DNA from: Sphaerosporella brunnea
Lineage: Eukaryota; Ascomycota; Pezizomycetes; Pezizales; Pyronemataceae
Assembly (NCBI GenBank): GCA_008704415.1
Contig: VXIS01000329.1
Coordinates: 1-53,651 of the forward strand
DNA length: 53,651 bases
Direction of reading: 5' to 3'
The position numbers and the translations under genes were made by a program. This document shows positions 28,911-40,095 of the stretch, piece after piece. Position 1 is the stretch's first letter. Each line of letters begins with the position of its first letter. Under the pieces are notes generated by a model, which was not told the DNA's origin, searched no databases, and was given only the letters and a program-made list of their open reading frames with translations.

Positions 28911-29152
28911 CTCTGGCTCCAGCGCAAAGGACGAGCTGCTCAAACCCATCTCCCTCCAACCAGTGTGCCTCTGTCGTCCTGAACACCGCCGCAGCCCTTG
29001 GTAGGGGCGCCGCCTCGCTTCTCTCGCTTCCACGTGACGTACATTATATGCTTCCATTAGGTATCACTCGGTCCTTTCCAGAGCCGATGTTCACTTTATA
29101 TTCCGTGCAAGTCTACAGACATGAACCTCATGCTTAAGGAACGGGGTTATTA

Positions 29153-31030
29153 TCATCCTAAGGGAAAAATACAACATGCACTCCACGATTCTCCCCCCGC
29201 AAAAACCTCAGCTTTCCATCCCCTCTCAAGCCTGCAGCAGCGGGCCCATAAGCGTTTTAAACAGCTTTCTCTCGTCAGCTCATCTCCTACCTTTTTAAAG
29301 CAGGGGGGGGTACACACCCAAATCTCAAGCTCGTCATCCTTCTCCCCCAGGTTCTTAAACTTCTCGTCAAGTTTCCCGCGGGTGCAGAAGATGTGGTCTT
29401 TGATCTTGGGGTCGGTCTGTAGGCGCTCTAGGAACTCGTCTGCCTCGGGGTCGTCGCCGATCTGGCTGATCTGGAAGTTGACAACTGGGGGGGGGGGGGG
29501 GGGTTAGTGGGGAGCGTGGGAGGTGGAAGGGGCACGGGCAAATACCTCGCTTGTCGTAGCCTTTGGATTGCAGAAGCTCTTTACATTCGATTATGGCTTT
29601 GTCGAGTTCGTCTTCGTCTTCGCCGGTTGGCTGTGGATGTGGAAAAGGGGAGGTTACAATCAGTGTTTGTCCATTCGCTACCGAGGAAGGGGGGGTGGCA
29701 ATACCGATCCGTCAGTGATAATCGAAATCAACAGCGGCCTCTCCAGTGGGCCCTTCTCGAGGGGTTCGTAAACATATGGTGTCAGAATCAGGTCTCGCAG
29801 TACAGTTCCCAGCATGGTGATGCCATCGTAATCCGCTTCCGCAACCATCATAGCCGCCTTTTCGCCCGATCTGAGTTTGCCGTATTTTTTGTACAGATCG
29901 TGCTCCTTCTCGTCGCTGTTCAGGAACCGGATCTCGACGCCCTCGTCGTCGGGGATCAGGTGCGTTGCGATTTCGGTGATTCGTCGCGCTACCTCGATGA
30001 TGGAGTCGATGCGGTCGGCGGTGTTCATGGACCCGCTGTTGTCTGTAAGAAACGATCAGTCGCAAGCCTCCGCAGGAACGCACGATCGACACACCGCAGA
30101 AGAGGATGGGCTTGTAGAGACTCAGTTGGGTCAGGCCGGGGAGGTGCTCAGGTCGTGCCAATGCCGTGTTGCCTTTTTTTGCCAGGTTGCTCGCTTTTTT
30201 CACCACTTTCTCCAGGAACGGGCTGCCCGCGGGGAAGAACTTGTCCAAGCCGGTCGCTTTGAGGTGCTCCGCGACCGATTTCTTGAATTCCACGGGGTCG
30301 AACTTGGTCGCTGAGAGAACCTGGCGCTTTTGTTAGCGGAGAGAATGGTTTATTCTGTCGAGACACGGTGTCGCACCTTTTGTTCATGAACCGTTCCACC
30401 TGGCCCCGAGTTCATAGAACCGCGGATGCCCAATGCTCTCGCAAGCGCGTTGTTCGTGAACTTGTTGACCACCGCAACAAGGTACCCCAGGAGGGCATTA
30501 ACAGAGCGGACAAAGAACGACTTCGACGGCACCGGCGCAAGTACAAGACTCGGGTCCTTCAGCGCCGAAATCACCGTCTTATTTTTCAAAAACACCGCGT
30601 CCTTCTTAGCGCTAGCAATATCCTTCGCCGTCTGTTTCGCCAGCAGCAGGCGCAGCACCTTCATCCCTAAGCCGCATCGTATCGCGTTCATCAGCGGTGT
30701 GGTGTTCAGCATTTCGCGAGTGGAGCTGCTGGTAACATTTGCGCCCGCCCGCAGCAGCACGTCGGTGACGCTGTACGCCCTGTCGGGGTCCTCGAGCCGG
30801 GTCGTGAACCACAGCGGCGTGCACCCGTGGTTGGAGGCGGTGTTGACCTCGGCGCCGTTCTTGAGGAGCAGTTGCACGGTGCGAGAGTGCCCGCCCATCG
30901 CCGCGGCGCACAGCGGCGTGAGCCCATTCGAGTCCTTCGAGTTGATGTGCCCGCCGGTGCGCATCCATTCGAGCAGTTGTCGCTGGCCGAGGGTGCCGGC
31001 GCGGGCGTCTTGGTGGATTGGCGTTGTCAT
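29153..31030 (-). CDS. Ankyrin-repeat / von Willebrand factor A protein (5 exons, 544 aa)
   Basis: Exons 31030-30377, 30320-30095, 30042-29705, 29630-29546, 29484-29153 sum to 1635 nt in phase. Start at ATG of MTTPIHQDARAG; an upstream in-frame ATG at 31114 is possible. N-terminal half has three to four ankyrin repeats (GLTPLCAAAMGGHSRTVQLLLKNGAEVN; CTPLWF...VTDVLLRAGANV; TTPLMNAIRCG). After a linker the vWA domain begins at about residue 290: splicing joins LFC to DNSGSM, creating the MIDAS D-x-S-x-S (294-298), with DGITMLGT supplying the Thr and ITDGS (404-406) the Asp. The MIDAS is complete, so a metal-dependent interaction domain is likely. Exon 5 encodes NFQISQIGDDPEADEFLERL ... KDHIFCTRG, typical of the end of fungal vWA proteins; the last 40 or so residues look unlike the family, so the 3' end may have shifted. 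No signal peptide: cytosolic. Role unknown. Confidence 0.87.
29487..29503 (+). repeat. G17 run forming the polypyrimidine tract of intron 4
   Basis: On the minus (coding) strand this is 17 consecutive C directly before the acceptor AG of the intron 29485-29545. Confidence 0.85.
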
Positions 31031-31587
31031 TGCCGGGGAGAGGGTTGGCGAGACGGCGATGCTGAGGGGGACAGAACAGCAGAAGGCCGCGGTAGATATG
31101 TATGGCGCGAGCACGAACAGCAGATTACCGGGTGGCCATGATACCTACAGACCCGACCAGCTTTCGCAAGCACGGCGGCCAGCTCAATGCAGCAGCGGGC
31201 GGGGGCAGGAGGGAGAGGGTGTGCAGTCAATATCGCAGGAATGTGGCCGCAACGCCAAACGCCACTGAGCGCGCGCGGTTCGAGATGGCGTTCGATGCAC
31301 AGCCATGGGTTGTGACCTGGCGGCTGCAGCTGCGGTTGGCTCCGCGATTGCCCCTCCTCACGGCTGATGTGTTGTCCATGGAACCCAACGCGGGGCAGCT
31401 TTTCACGCCTGGGCAGGAGGAGGAGCCCAGGTTGCGGCTGGTCCCGCCGCGGTTTTTCCCAGGAATGCCGGATCAGGCCCGCGCTGGTGGAATCGCCAGC
31501 GATACGTAGATACCATACCCCCCCGTTGTTGCTGTATAAAACCGACCCCCCAGCGAATCGTCACTCAATCGATTGCGCCCCCCAACG
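31031..31587. promoter_or_regulatory. Shared upstream region of two divergent genes
   Basis: 557 bp separate the ATGs of the ankyrin/vWA gene (-) and the protease gene (+). A TATAAAA at 31535-31541 lies about 50 bp before the protease ATG. No obvious TATA for the minus gene. A plus-strand open frame spans part of it but has coding-like features only by GC richness. Confidence 0.5.
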
Positions 31588-33120
31588 ATGTTTTCCTCGC
31601 TGCTCTCCAAAATCGGCTCCGCCGTTTCCACCTCGTGGAAGTCGGTCTCCAGCTTCGTCGGGCTCGGCTCCAGCGACTCGCTCCGGGATGCGGCCAACCC
31701 CGAGCACTGGGCCAGGGCCGTCTGCCGTCTGGACCTGTATCTGAATCCAGGCTCGGAGCCGCCGCGCGTCGGCTCCGGCTTCTTCCTCAACGTGCCCGGC
31801 ACGGACAAAGACGTGCTGGTGACAGCCGCGCACAACCTGACGCGCCCGCCCACGGACCCCGGCGGCAAGCCAAAGCGCACCCAGAAAATCGGGATACGCA
31901 CGCACGATGCCAGCGGGAGGCCGACCACCGTGATGGCCACCCCGTCCGATTACCTGATAACCGAGCAATACGAGCAGTCCCAAACGCCGGAGAATGCCGT
32001 CCACGACTATGCCGTCATCCTGCTGGACCGCCTGGTTGTCGACGGAAAGCCGAAGCCGAGAGATGCGTTCGGCTTCAACGTCTTGCTGGCGGCGATGGAT
32101 CTGCGTTCGAAGGAGCCTGGCGTCGAGTTGGCGGCCTGGGTTGGCGGATATCCGGTGAAAGACAACAAGAGCGATGCGCCCCATTTCAAGCCGGAAACCG
32201 GCTCCTTCGGACGGCACGAAGAACGGCAAGTTCTTTTCAACGCTGGCACGGACCGAGGCATGAGCGGTGGACCGGTGTGGGTCCGATACGAGGGGGAAGA
32301 AATCGTAGTCGGAATCCAGTGAGTTTCATTTTCCTTTCGCTTCCCAACCCTCAATGCTAAGATGCGCTCTTCCCAGGAACTATTGCGACGAAGTCAAAGG
32401 TGTAGGAAACCGCGGGACACGTCTCGAACTCCGCACCCTGCAAGACATCTGCCGCTGGTCGGGTGCCGATCTCGGGCTGCTGGACAAAGCGATCAAAGTC
32501 AACGACTCCAAGCCCTCACCCGGGATTTCCAAAGACGGACTGTTCCTGCAACTCGGCTCCTCCGAGTCATCCTCCACAACCTCCGTGCCCCTCGGCTACG
32601 CCCGCTCCGGCTACCGACGAAACCCGCTGTTGACGACCTTCGACATCTTGCCCGCGCAAGCGTCGCCCTCCTACATCCCCAACAAGCAGCCGCAATTCGC
32701 GATCGTGCGGGGCCGAGACCCCAACATCCGCCGCTTCTTCCAATTCGAAACCGACCCGACCGCCGTTCCGAGACAGATATCGGGCGTGCAGAAGCTGAAC
32801 CAGAAGTGTCTTGTGCAGCTGGACCAGGGCTTGGGTCCTTACGATGTCGCGACGAACCCGTTTAGGATTTTGATCGCGCCGCATCATCAGGGTGGAACGC
32901 CGTTGTACAAGCTGGTGCTGTCGCCGTGGGATATTCCGCCGTACGATAATACGTTTGGGATGGCACCTGAGTGTTTGGGGCTGCTGATAAGAGCTAGAGG
33001 TGCTAAACTTACGGTATGTAGTAAAATTGCTTCCTGTTTGTTTTTGCGGCTGCTTGGAGGAGTGGCTGATTTCCACAGGTGAAGGAGCCTTTCGAGTACG
33101 AGGAGTATTGTCTGGTATGA
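31588..33120 (+). CDS. Trypsin-like serine protease domain protein (3 exons, 469 aa)
   Basis: Exons 31588-32318, 32377-33013 and 33079-33120 sum to 1410 nt in phase. Introns have donors GTGAGT and GTATGT. Start MFSSLLSKIG is preferred over an in-frame ATG five codons upstream because of its closer fit to a TATA-driven start. The catalytic triad is visible: His in LVTAAHNL (about residue 82), Asp in VHDYAVILLD (about 155) and Ser in DRGMSGGPVW (about 230), the GxSGGP of chymotrypsin/V8-fold peptidases. There is no signal peptide, so an intracellular protease is predicted. Residues from about 250 to the end form an unrecognised domain (YIPNKQPQFAIVRGRDPN ... KLVLSPWDIPPYDNTFG). Standalone intracellular trypsin-like proteins occur in fungal immune-type systems, but no adaptor domain is present here. 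Function unknown. Confidence 0.88.
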
Positions 33121-34006
33121 GGTCCAAAGCCTGAGTCGGGCTACACATTGTGGCCACGTAAGGCCGGAGCTGGTGCAATTTCCGGGGAGGGGGAGGGGGG
33201 CTGGTTATGGGTGAAAGCTCTCAGCATGTGAGCACCGGAATAATTGAGGATCTAACCAAGCAACTCATTCATCGGGTAAAAGTCATGGCTATCTAGGTGT
33301 CTGGGGAATAAATTTTCAAGTTCTCCAAAAGTTTCTAATATCCTGTGACGCTTTATCTTGCCGAATGGCACGCTCTCTTCCCTGGTATACATTTTGAGTG
33401 TGCGCCCAAGGCACTTCATAGCCACAGAAAAGCGAAGCTACGATATGGCGGGCAAGCGAGTGACCATCCGTGAAGCATTCCTCCTCCGCCTAATCCCGCA
33501 TGCCATTGTATCCGCCGTCCATAAGAGCGACTTACCCAAAGCGCAATTGCCTGCGTCGTAGTCAGTGGTCGCTGCGGCTGTCATTGCGGCGAGTGTCATA
33601 TGTGACGAATGAATAATTTTAGCTATAGTCTTTTTATCATGCTCTCAAGTCGCACGGTGAGAAGTCAGTTGATCTTCTCACTGTTTCGGCGAAAAGCACA
33701 TGAAATGGCTCTTCCAACCGTAGCATCATCCTACTGGCGCATGCAAAGAGAGCAGCAGCACCAATTGATAAACAAGGCCGTAACTTCGTTTGCATGCAGA
33801 GTAGAGTGTACGTACAGAAAATTAATTGCGGTGTCCGATAAAGAAGGGCCAAACATAGAAAACAAAACACCGAGCCAACCAGAATACAGAACCCAAACAC
33901 CATATACCCACAAAAGTCCACACGGAAAAAGCATAAAAATAACGACCCCACTTGATCCCATAGACCAGACTTTGTGCACCCGGTTTACCGCCAGATCAGA
34001 CCCCGC
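33121..34006. other. Convergent intergenic region
   Basis: 886 bp between two converging genes. No recognisable feature. Confidence 0.45.
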
Positions 34007-36376
34007 TCACCCTTGCTTCGATCCTCTTTCCCGGGTCGCAGTCACAAAACCAAACATGACCGCCCGCTCTTTCTGGTTGCCTTCCACTCGCACCCCTACG
34101 CCTGCATCCCTGCCTGAGTCCCGCCGCTTCCACAGCCTCTCGCCATCCCCATGGACGCTAGAGCGCCGTGCCTTCTCAACCTTTTCCTTCCATTGGTCCC
34201 TCTCACTCTTCAGTTTCTTTCGCTCCCGCTTCAACTTGTCAACTTCCTCTGCCTTTTCATCCCGCTCCGTCCTAGCCCGCCGCAAGCTTTGCTTCCAGTT
34301 CTCAAGGTTGTCCCTGTCCGACGAAATCCTATCTTCCAGCCGCTCTACCTTGGCTTCTGAACGGTCACGCTCGCGGCGGAAAGCGTCGCGCTCGCCCCTG
34401 ATAATCGCATATCTCGTGTGGCAGGACGCGTGTTCCTTCCGGACTCTTGCCAGTTGTCGTGCGTTATGTTCGGTTTCTTCCCTCAACAGGCCGAAAGCGT
34501 TGGAGAGCATAGTATAGTTAAGGGTCAGCTTGTCGTGCTCGGAGGAGAGAGCGAAGTGCCTCAGCTGCCACGCTTTGGCCTCTTGACTTGCCCTCTCGAT
34601 CGTGTCGTGTAACCGCTCCGACTCTGCCGACAAATCGGTACTCTTCTGCTTCCAATCCTCCAATTCCCGAGTGGTCTCTTCGAACCTTTCGGACATGTCT
34701 TTAAACTCCTCGGTTTGTCGGTCGAGCTGCTCTTCCACTTCGGTGAGCTCGTTCGTGGCCTTTTCCAGCACATCTTGCCAGTCTGTTTCGTTGGAGGAGG
34801 CGAATTTGAGTCTATTCAACTCTTCTTGCAGGCGGTCGCATTCGATGGCCATCTTGGAATGCTTGTCTTGCCATTCTTTCGAGTATAGATTAGCGAGTTC
34901 GAGGCTTTCCTTCCCCGCTTCGCAGTCTTGCCTAGCTTTTTCGAGTTCGTATTTCCATTCCTGTGTGGCTTGCGCGGCCGTGGCAAGCTGTTCTTCCAGA
35001 AGAATGCAGTCGTTGGTGAGCCGCAATGACTTTTCTGAAAGTTCTGTCATTTCTTGCATGGCATTTTCGAGATGCGTTTCCCATTTTTTGGACACTTGCT
35101 CCACTTCCCCCTGCAAGCGATCGCGCTCCTCGACGAGATTTCGGCAAGTCTGTTCGAGCTCGGCTTTGGTCTGGTCGTGCTCGTTGCGCAATGCCGTGGT
35201 CTCCTGGGACATCTGGCTGAAACGGTCTTCCAAGCCGTCGTTTAACCTATTGGCCGCGTCGAGCTGCTCCTGCAGGTGATGGTGCTCCTCGGAGCGACGA
35301 TCGTACTGCTCTTGTAAAGCGTCGAGCTTCTCCTTGACTTCCGCGTGTTCGCGATCCAAGGCGCCGAATTTCTCTTCACACTCATCCCGTTCCTGCTCGA
35401 ACGCATTCGCTTTCTGTTTCCAGGACTCCAGATCGCCCACGACGTCTTTCGACTGGGCTCGCCATTCGTCGCGGTCCTGCTCCAGCAGTTTGTACAGTTC
35501 CTCCCACTTCTGGCGGTCCATTTCGGCGGCGTGAAACTTCTCCTCGGCTTCAGCGCGGGCAGCATCGGCGGTCGCCACAGCAGCCTCCAAGGCCCCGCGC
35601 TCGCTCTCGAAGGCCGCCTTCGCCTCGCTCCACCTCAACCGCTCCTCCTCGAGCGACATAGCCTTCACGTGCCACGTCTTGAACTCGAGCTCCCAGCTCT
35701 CCTTCTGCTTCTCCAGCTCCTGGCACGTGCGCTTCCACGCATCCCGCTCCGTCTCGGCCGCCTTCTTGCGCGCCGTCATCACGCTGACCACCTTATCGAG
35801 GTTGCCGCACTTGGCGTGCATGCGGGCCTGGGATTCGCGCAGCTCGCCCACCTCCCTGCGCACGGCGTCGTTTTCGGCGCGCGAGGCGTCCAGCGCCGCA
35901 GCGGCCGCGTCGCTTTCTGCGTGGAGCTCGTCGCGCTCCTGGCGGGTCGCGGCGAGCTCGGCGCGCACATCGGTGCTCTCCTGCCGGAGGCCGTCGAGCA
36001 GCTCGGACAGCTCGTCGGTTCTGCGCGCGGCGGCGTCGAGCCGCGCCTGCAGCGCGTCGTGCGCCGCTTGGAGCGCCGCGAGCGTGGCCAGCGCCGCTTC
36101 CCGCGCTTCCCGCTCGGCGTCCAGCTCGGCTTGCACGTCATCGGCTTCGTGGCGGCTCTGGGCCAGCATGCTGCGCGCGGCCTGCGCCTCGGCTTGCAGC
36201 TTTTCCGCCGCGTCCGGCGGCGGCGTCGGCAGCGCCCCGCCGTTGACCGCCGTCAGCCAGAATTCTTCGATCACTTGGCGCAGGAATTCGAAATCGAAGC
36301 TGTCGACTTTCTCGAGGACTTCGGCTTGGCTTGGGGGGATGCGGAGGGCCGGTGGTGGGGTGGTGGTGGCGGCCAT
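34007..36376 (-). CDS. Long coiled-coil protein (789 aa, single exon)
   Basis: ATG at 36376 (MAATTTPPPALRIPPSQAEV). A short N-terminal helical region (EKVDSFDFEFLRQVIEEFWL) and a Pro-rich hinge (ALPTPPPDAA) precede about 670 residues of almost unbroken heptad-type coiled coil rich in E, K, R, Q and A (for example WKQKANAFEQERDECEEKFG; LRRARTERDEKAEEVDKLK). The end is basic and non-helical. The pattern resembles tethering/SMC-like or myosin-tail coiled coils, but such similarity is compositional and no family domain is visible. No membrane anchor. A likely cytoskeletal or scaffolding role is inference. A minus-strand small gene at 37773 looks like a partial paralogue. Confidence 0.85.
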   Translation of the reverse strand: MAATTTPPPALRIPPSQAEVLEKVDSFDFEFLRQVIEEFWLTAVNGGALPTPPPDAAEKLQAEAQAARSMLAQSRHEADDVQAELDAEREAREAALATLAALQAAHDALQARLDAAARRTDELSELLDGLRQESTDVRAELAATRQERDELHAESDAAAAALDASRAENDAVRREVGELRESQARMHAKCGNLDKVVSVMTARKKAAETERDAWKRTCQELEKQKESWELEFKTWHVKAMSLEEERLRWSEAKAAFESERGALEAAVATADAARAEAEEKFHAAEMDRQKWEELYKLLEQDRDEWRAQSKDVVGDLESWKQKANAFEQERDECEEKFGALDREHAEVKEKLDALQEQYDRRSEEHHHLQEQLDAANRLNDGLEDRFSQMSQETTALRNEHDQTKAELEQTCRNLVEERDRLQGEVEQVSKKWETHLENAMQEMTELSEKSLRLTNDCILLEEQLATAAQATQEWKYELEKARQDCEAGKESLELANLYSKEWQDKHSKMAIECDRLQEELNRLKFASSNETDWQDVLEKATNELTEVEEQLDRQTEEFKDMSERFEETTRELEDWKQKSTDLSAESERLHDTIERASQEAKAWQLRHFALSSEHDKLTLNYTMLSNAFGLLREETEHNARQLARVRKEHASCHTRYAIIRGERDAFRRERDRSEAKVERLEDRISSDRDNLENWKQSLRRARTERDEKAEEVDKLKRERKKLKSERDQWKEKVEKARRSSVHGDGERLWKRRDSGRDAGVGVRVEGNQKERAVMFGFVTATRERGSKQG

Positions 36377-37772
36377 GGTGGGGAGGCTGTAGCCTGGACA
36401 GAGAAGAACGGTGGATTAGCAGGGTGAGACGGCGAGCCTTGTAGCCGTGAGTGAGCCATACCTTGGAGTGTCGATGCGATTCGGAGTCCGGACGGTGAAG
36501 CTTCCTTGCTGGAGGAGCAAAGTGCAACCCTCAGTTTTTCTTCCGCGCGGGAACCTTGGGCGGTGATATACTGTGATCGAAACGCAAACGGAAGAAGGGG
36601 GGAGGGGGGGTATGTGTCCCAATCAATCTCAACTGGATCTCAATCGGACTGTGTGGGGGGGGGGGGCTGAGTACGTCCGGTATAAACCGACCGATCTTAT
36701 TGTATATACTTGCTCGTTGAGTCGAGTTCTGGAGGCACACTATCGGACTGAGCACAATGAGGAAGCTGCATCTGGTGTTTTCGAGATGACGTTGCGGCTT
36801 AGCGATAGCAAAAGAGAAACGGACACGTCGGTATTCGTCTCTTTTACCCCGCAGCAGCGGTAGCTATCATGAGGGGGGTCGTGTGCACAATCAGGCGCAG
36901 CGGGCGCCAATGAGAGACGGCAGCCCATTTCAACCGGAGCCATGCATCGCGGTCCACGAGATTGAGCAGAACACGAAGCACACAGTATCGGGAGCTCAAG
37001 CCCAGAACGCCCGCGGGGAAACCGGTTTTCGGGAATGTCGCGGCGGCGGCGATGGGAATACCACCAGGAAACAACAGCCTTTCCTTTGATTTGGGCAGAC
37101 CTTGTTTGGCCTCAATCCTGGTAGGTTCGTTAGATTTAAACGCGAGTTTCAACGGGAATGGCGGAGAACAACTGGATTTGCTGTTCATGCGATATTTTTT
37201 TTTTTTTGCTTTCGGATGTGCTTTTAAGATTTGCCACTGCAAGCCGTGCAGGATGCAGCATGCAGGTTTTGGCACTTGCACAACACGGGCTCGATAGAGA
37301 TAGTACACATAGTAACTTGAGAACGGATTGTGTTCGCAAAAAGAGGAGGAATGACTGGAAACATGGCGGGCCAAACGTTTCGCCTATTGCTCACAGCGGG
37401 GCATGACAGTAGTTAGCCGCCGGCTACCGACTCGGAGTTCGAGTACCTGCGTTGGAGGCGAGCAGTTAGCTAGAATTGAAATCGCGATGGTCTGTGATCG
37501 GAGGGATGCTGAACTGCCTGCCACCAGCGAGCGAGCTTTGCTTTCTCGTTTGGCATCTGCAACGCAACGAAGTTTTTAATATCCACCGAGGGACAGCACC
37601 GCCACGTTCTCATGATTTAGGTCACAGCATACAAAACTTCCAAAAACCTTCTCCTTCCGCAAGCAGCCTTTCCTCGGGATGCGTTATGGCCGTCATTTTT
37701 TTCCCTCAACAATTTACTTGTGCTTTTCCCTTTTTTTTTTTCTTTCTTTCTTTCTTTCTCCCCCCCCCCCAC
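36377..37772. other. Intergenic region with homopolymer and simple repeats
   Basis: Holds a G-run near 36655, a T13 run near 37196, and at 37728-37770 a T-run, a (CTTT)n stretch and a C10 run. Open frames here are not supported by motifs. A minus-strand frame 37374-36844 is Ala/Leu/Ser-rich but looks non-coding. Confidence 0.45.
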
Positions 37773-38186
37773 CTATCTGCTCACTTGCCACAATATTTTG
37801 ATTTCCGCCGCCATTTCAGCACACCGCTTCCGGCTCGCCTCGAGCTCCTCGCGCATCTCGGCCCGTTCCCGCCGAGAAACGTCAAGCTCGGCGCGTAGGT
37901 ACTCGCTCTCTTGCCGCAGCGCCTCAACCTTCTCCACCAAGCGCTTCGCATCGTCGGGAAGCGGGGGTGGTAGACCCTCGGGCCGGCCGGTTGCCAACAG
38001 GGCAATGACGGTGTCGACTTTTCGGTGCAGAGCATCGAGCGGCGAGTCCTGGCAGCTCCGCTCTCGATCGGGATTCTCCTGCGCAGCCGTCATCGCGGAC
38101 TCTTCGCGCGCACGCCGGAGGAGGCCGCAATCGGGCGTTTCGTCGCGGTTGCGGATTTTGTCGGAGCTTTGAGGAGGGGCGCGCAT
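37773..38186 (-). CDS. Small coiled-coil protein (137 aa)
   Basis: Start at ATG 38186 (MRAPPQSSDKIRN); a later ATG (MTAAQENPD) is possible. After a disordered N-terminus, DALHRKVDTVIALLATGR is a short helix, then a Pro hinge LPPPLPDDAKRL, then coiled coil EALRQESEYLRAEL...SRRERAEMREELEASRKRC. The hinge and coil parallel the N-terminal part of the 789-residue protein (LPTPPPDAAEKL; GLRQESTDVRAELAATRQER), in the same order and on the same strand 1.4 kb away. It is probably a truncated or compact paralogue. Confidence 0.6.
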   Translation of the reverse strand: MRAPPQSSDKIRNRDETPDCGLLRRAREESAMTAAQENPDRERSCQDSPLDALHRKVDTVIALLATGRPEGLPPPLPDDAKRLVEKVEALRQESEYLRAELDVSRRERAEMREELEASRKRCAEMAAEIKILWQVSR

Positions 38187-40095
38187 GGAGAGGAGGAGGA
38201 AGGGGGGGGGGAAGTGGTTGCGTTCGACGCCTTGTCGATGTCGCGCCCGCGCGATGGTTAATGTAGCATTCCAGCGTCGAGCGCTTCCTTCCGCAGCCCC
38301 CCCGTCACGCCGCAAACGGAGTGCTGTGTCCCTGCCTTTGTAGACGCCGAAAGGTGGCCAGCCAATAGCGTCGCGCGTTCTTGCCCGTGTGGGTAGTCGC
38401 CGAGCAGAGGGGAAAAAAGCAAATCGGGTGCGCCTCACTAACCGGGGATGGGCGTTGCCGCCGAACGCCGAGACTGGCTGCCTCACGCTTGCAGGGTGGA
38501 ACCCGCCCCGGAAGCCGCATGCTGCGGTGACGTCCATCCATCCACCGAGGCGAGGGGTGGTGGGGGAATCGCTGTCGGAGTTTGTTTTGCCCGAAGCGCG
38601 TGCATCATTTTCCTGTTTGGGCGGCTGGTTAGTCATCCGTGCCGCCCGCCGTGCTGGACCAGTTGAGGCTCGACTGCTGTTCTGCGATGGCAATGCATGC
38701 TGCAATTGCGCACGGCTCCGAGCACGGCGCCGTTTACAACCAGAAATCCAAGACGGTTGGACGTCGCGAAAACGAAGTTGCGGGCGTAGATACTACTGTG
38801 CCACCTATAACTTGTGTTCGTGTGCTTGTTTCACCGCCTTGATTCATCTGCGGTCGTGGTCACCGGACCGGGGGAGTTAACCGGAAACGTTTGGCGGATG
38901 TTTGAGGTAGATTGACAGCAGCAGCAGCAGCACGAGGTCACGGTGGCAAAGCGTGTCCGTGTAACCGGCAAAGCGGTGGAAAGCCTACGTCGGGCCTCTT
39001 TGCGCTGTATGTAGCACCTGTTGCGGGCGTGGCTTTTCGGCAGTGCTCCGTGTACGGCGCTCGGCAAACTCCTTTGAAACGTTTCACGGGCCAAACAAAG
39101 GGCTTGTTTAGCCACAGCCACCACAAAATCTGCAACAAGGTAACTACTCGAGCTGTGTGGCACTATACTCCAGAGTTCCGTGACAGAGCTTAGCAGCACA
39201 GCACGAGTGATAACCAATGAACATCGCCATCAATCGCAGTAACCTATCAACCGGCCCCTTGGCTGTACTAGTACAACAAGCCAAGGCGGGCGGGGGGTGC
39301 TCCCGTCCTCTGAGTCAATTGCGAGAGGTTTGTTGCAGTGGTGCTTCGAGAATAGCACGAAGTCGATTATCTGCAGCCGTGATAGCTGTAGGCGGTGGGG
39401 GGGGGGGGGGGGCTGCTCAGTCGTCACAAGTGCCTTATTCGACGGCGAGATCCATCTCCAACTCCAAAGTCCTCCAACTCAACGGGCCACAATTCCCTCG
39501 GCCGCAAGGTTTGCAAAAAAGCTGCATCCCAACCAGCTGACGTATCCGATGTGAAAAAAGTCCATGCCTTCGAGCGTACTCGCGCAGTGTTAGCTAGACC
39601 TTTCAGTAGCGTCGCCTTTTCTTTGCTCCGGGACAACGATACCACCACGAGCGACCAACCCTGGCCTTGGCATGGATGCAGCCATTGGCTGCGCTAGATA
39701 GAGGCAGCAGTTGGACCTTGTAACCGAGTGATACCCAGTGCGTAACTGTGCAGCCCCACCACCTCTCGACGCCATATTAACTACTACATCCTACCGATAA
39801 CGAAAGTGTGTGGGGGCGGGGGAGGGGGGGGGGCGCTAAAGCACAGATCCGCCACGATCGGGGGGGTGGTTGAAATTGAGTTTGTGATACATAAGGCATG
39901 GTAAATGCTAAAAGCACAATGCATCGACAGCTGGCAGGCTTGGGGCGTTGCGGGGATGCATGAAGTGGATCAGTTGACAAACTGCAAGTGTTCGTTGGCA
40001 GACACAACAGGCATAAAAAAAAGCACAACAATGATTGGATTGATTTTCCGAAGCTGAGCTCGTTGATCCCCGCGCCTCCGCCGCCGCCGCCGCCC
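38187..40095. other. Intergenic region, about 1.9 kb
   Basis: No supported gene. Contains a long G-run near 39399, another near 39825, and a (CCG)n tract at about 40078-40090 just before the lectin gene end. A plus-strand frame 38389-38880 lacks motif support. Confidence 0.45.

Noticed and set aside
29121..29507. Plus-strand ORF of 128 codons
   Set aside because: Overlaps exon 5 and the C17 intron tract of the ankyrin/vWA gene on the other strand; no motif.
31102..31509. Plus-strand ORF in the shared promoter region
   Set aside because: No domain, no conserved pattern, and it lies where both divergent promoters must be.
35345..36427. 360-codon plus-strand ORF opposite the coiled-coil gene
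   Set aside because: GC-rich shadow; the minus strand gives a continuous heptad pattern.
36844..37374. 176-codon minus-strand ORF
   Set aside because: Composition looks random, it contains a K-run from a T-tract, and no motif was seen.
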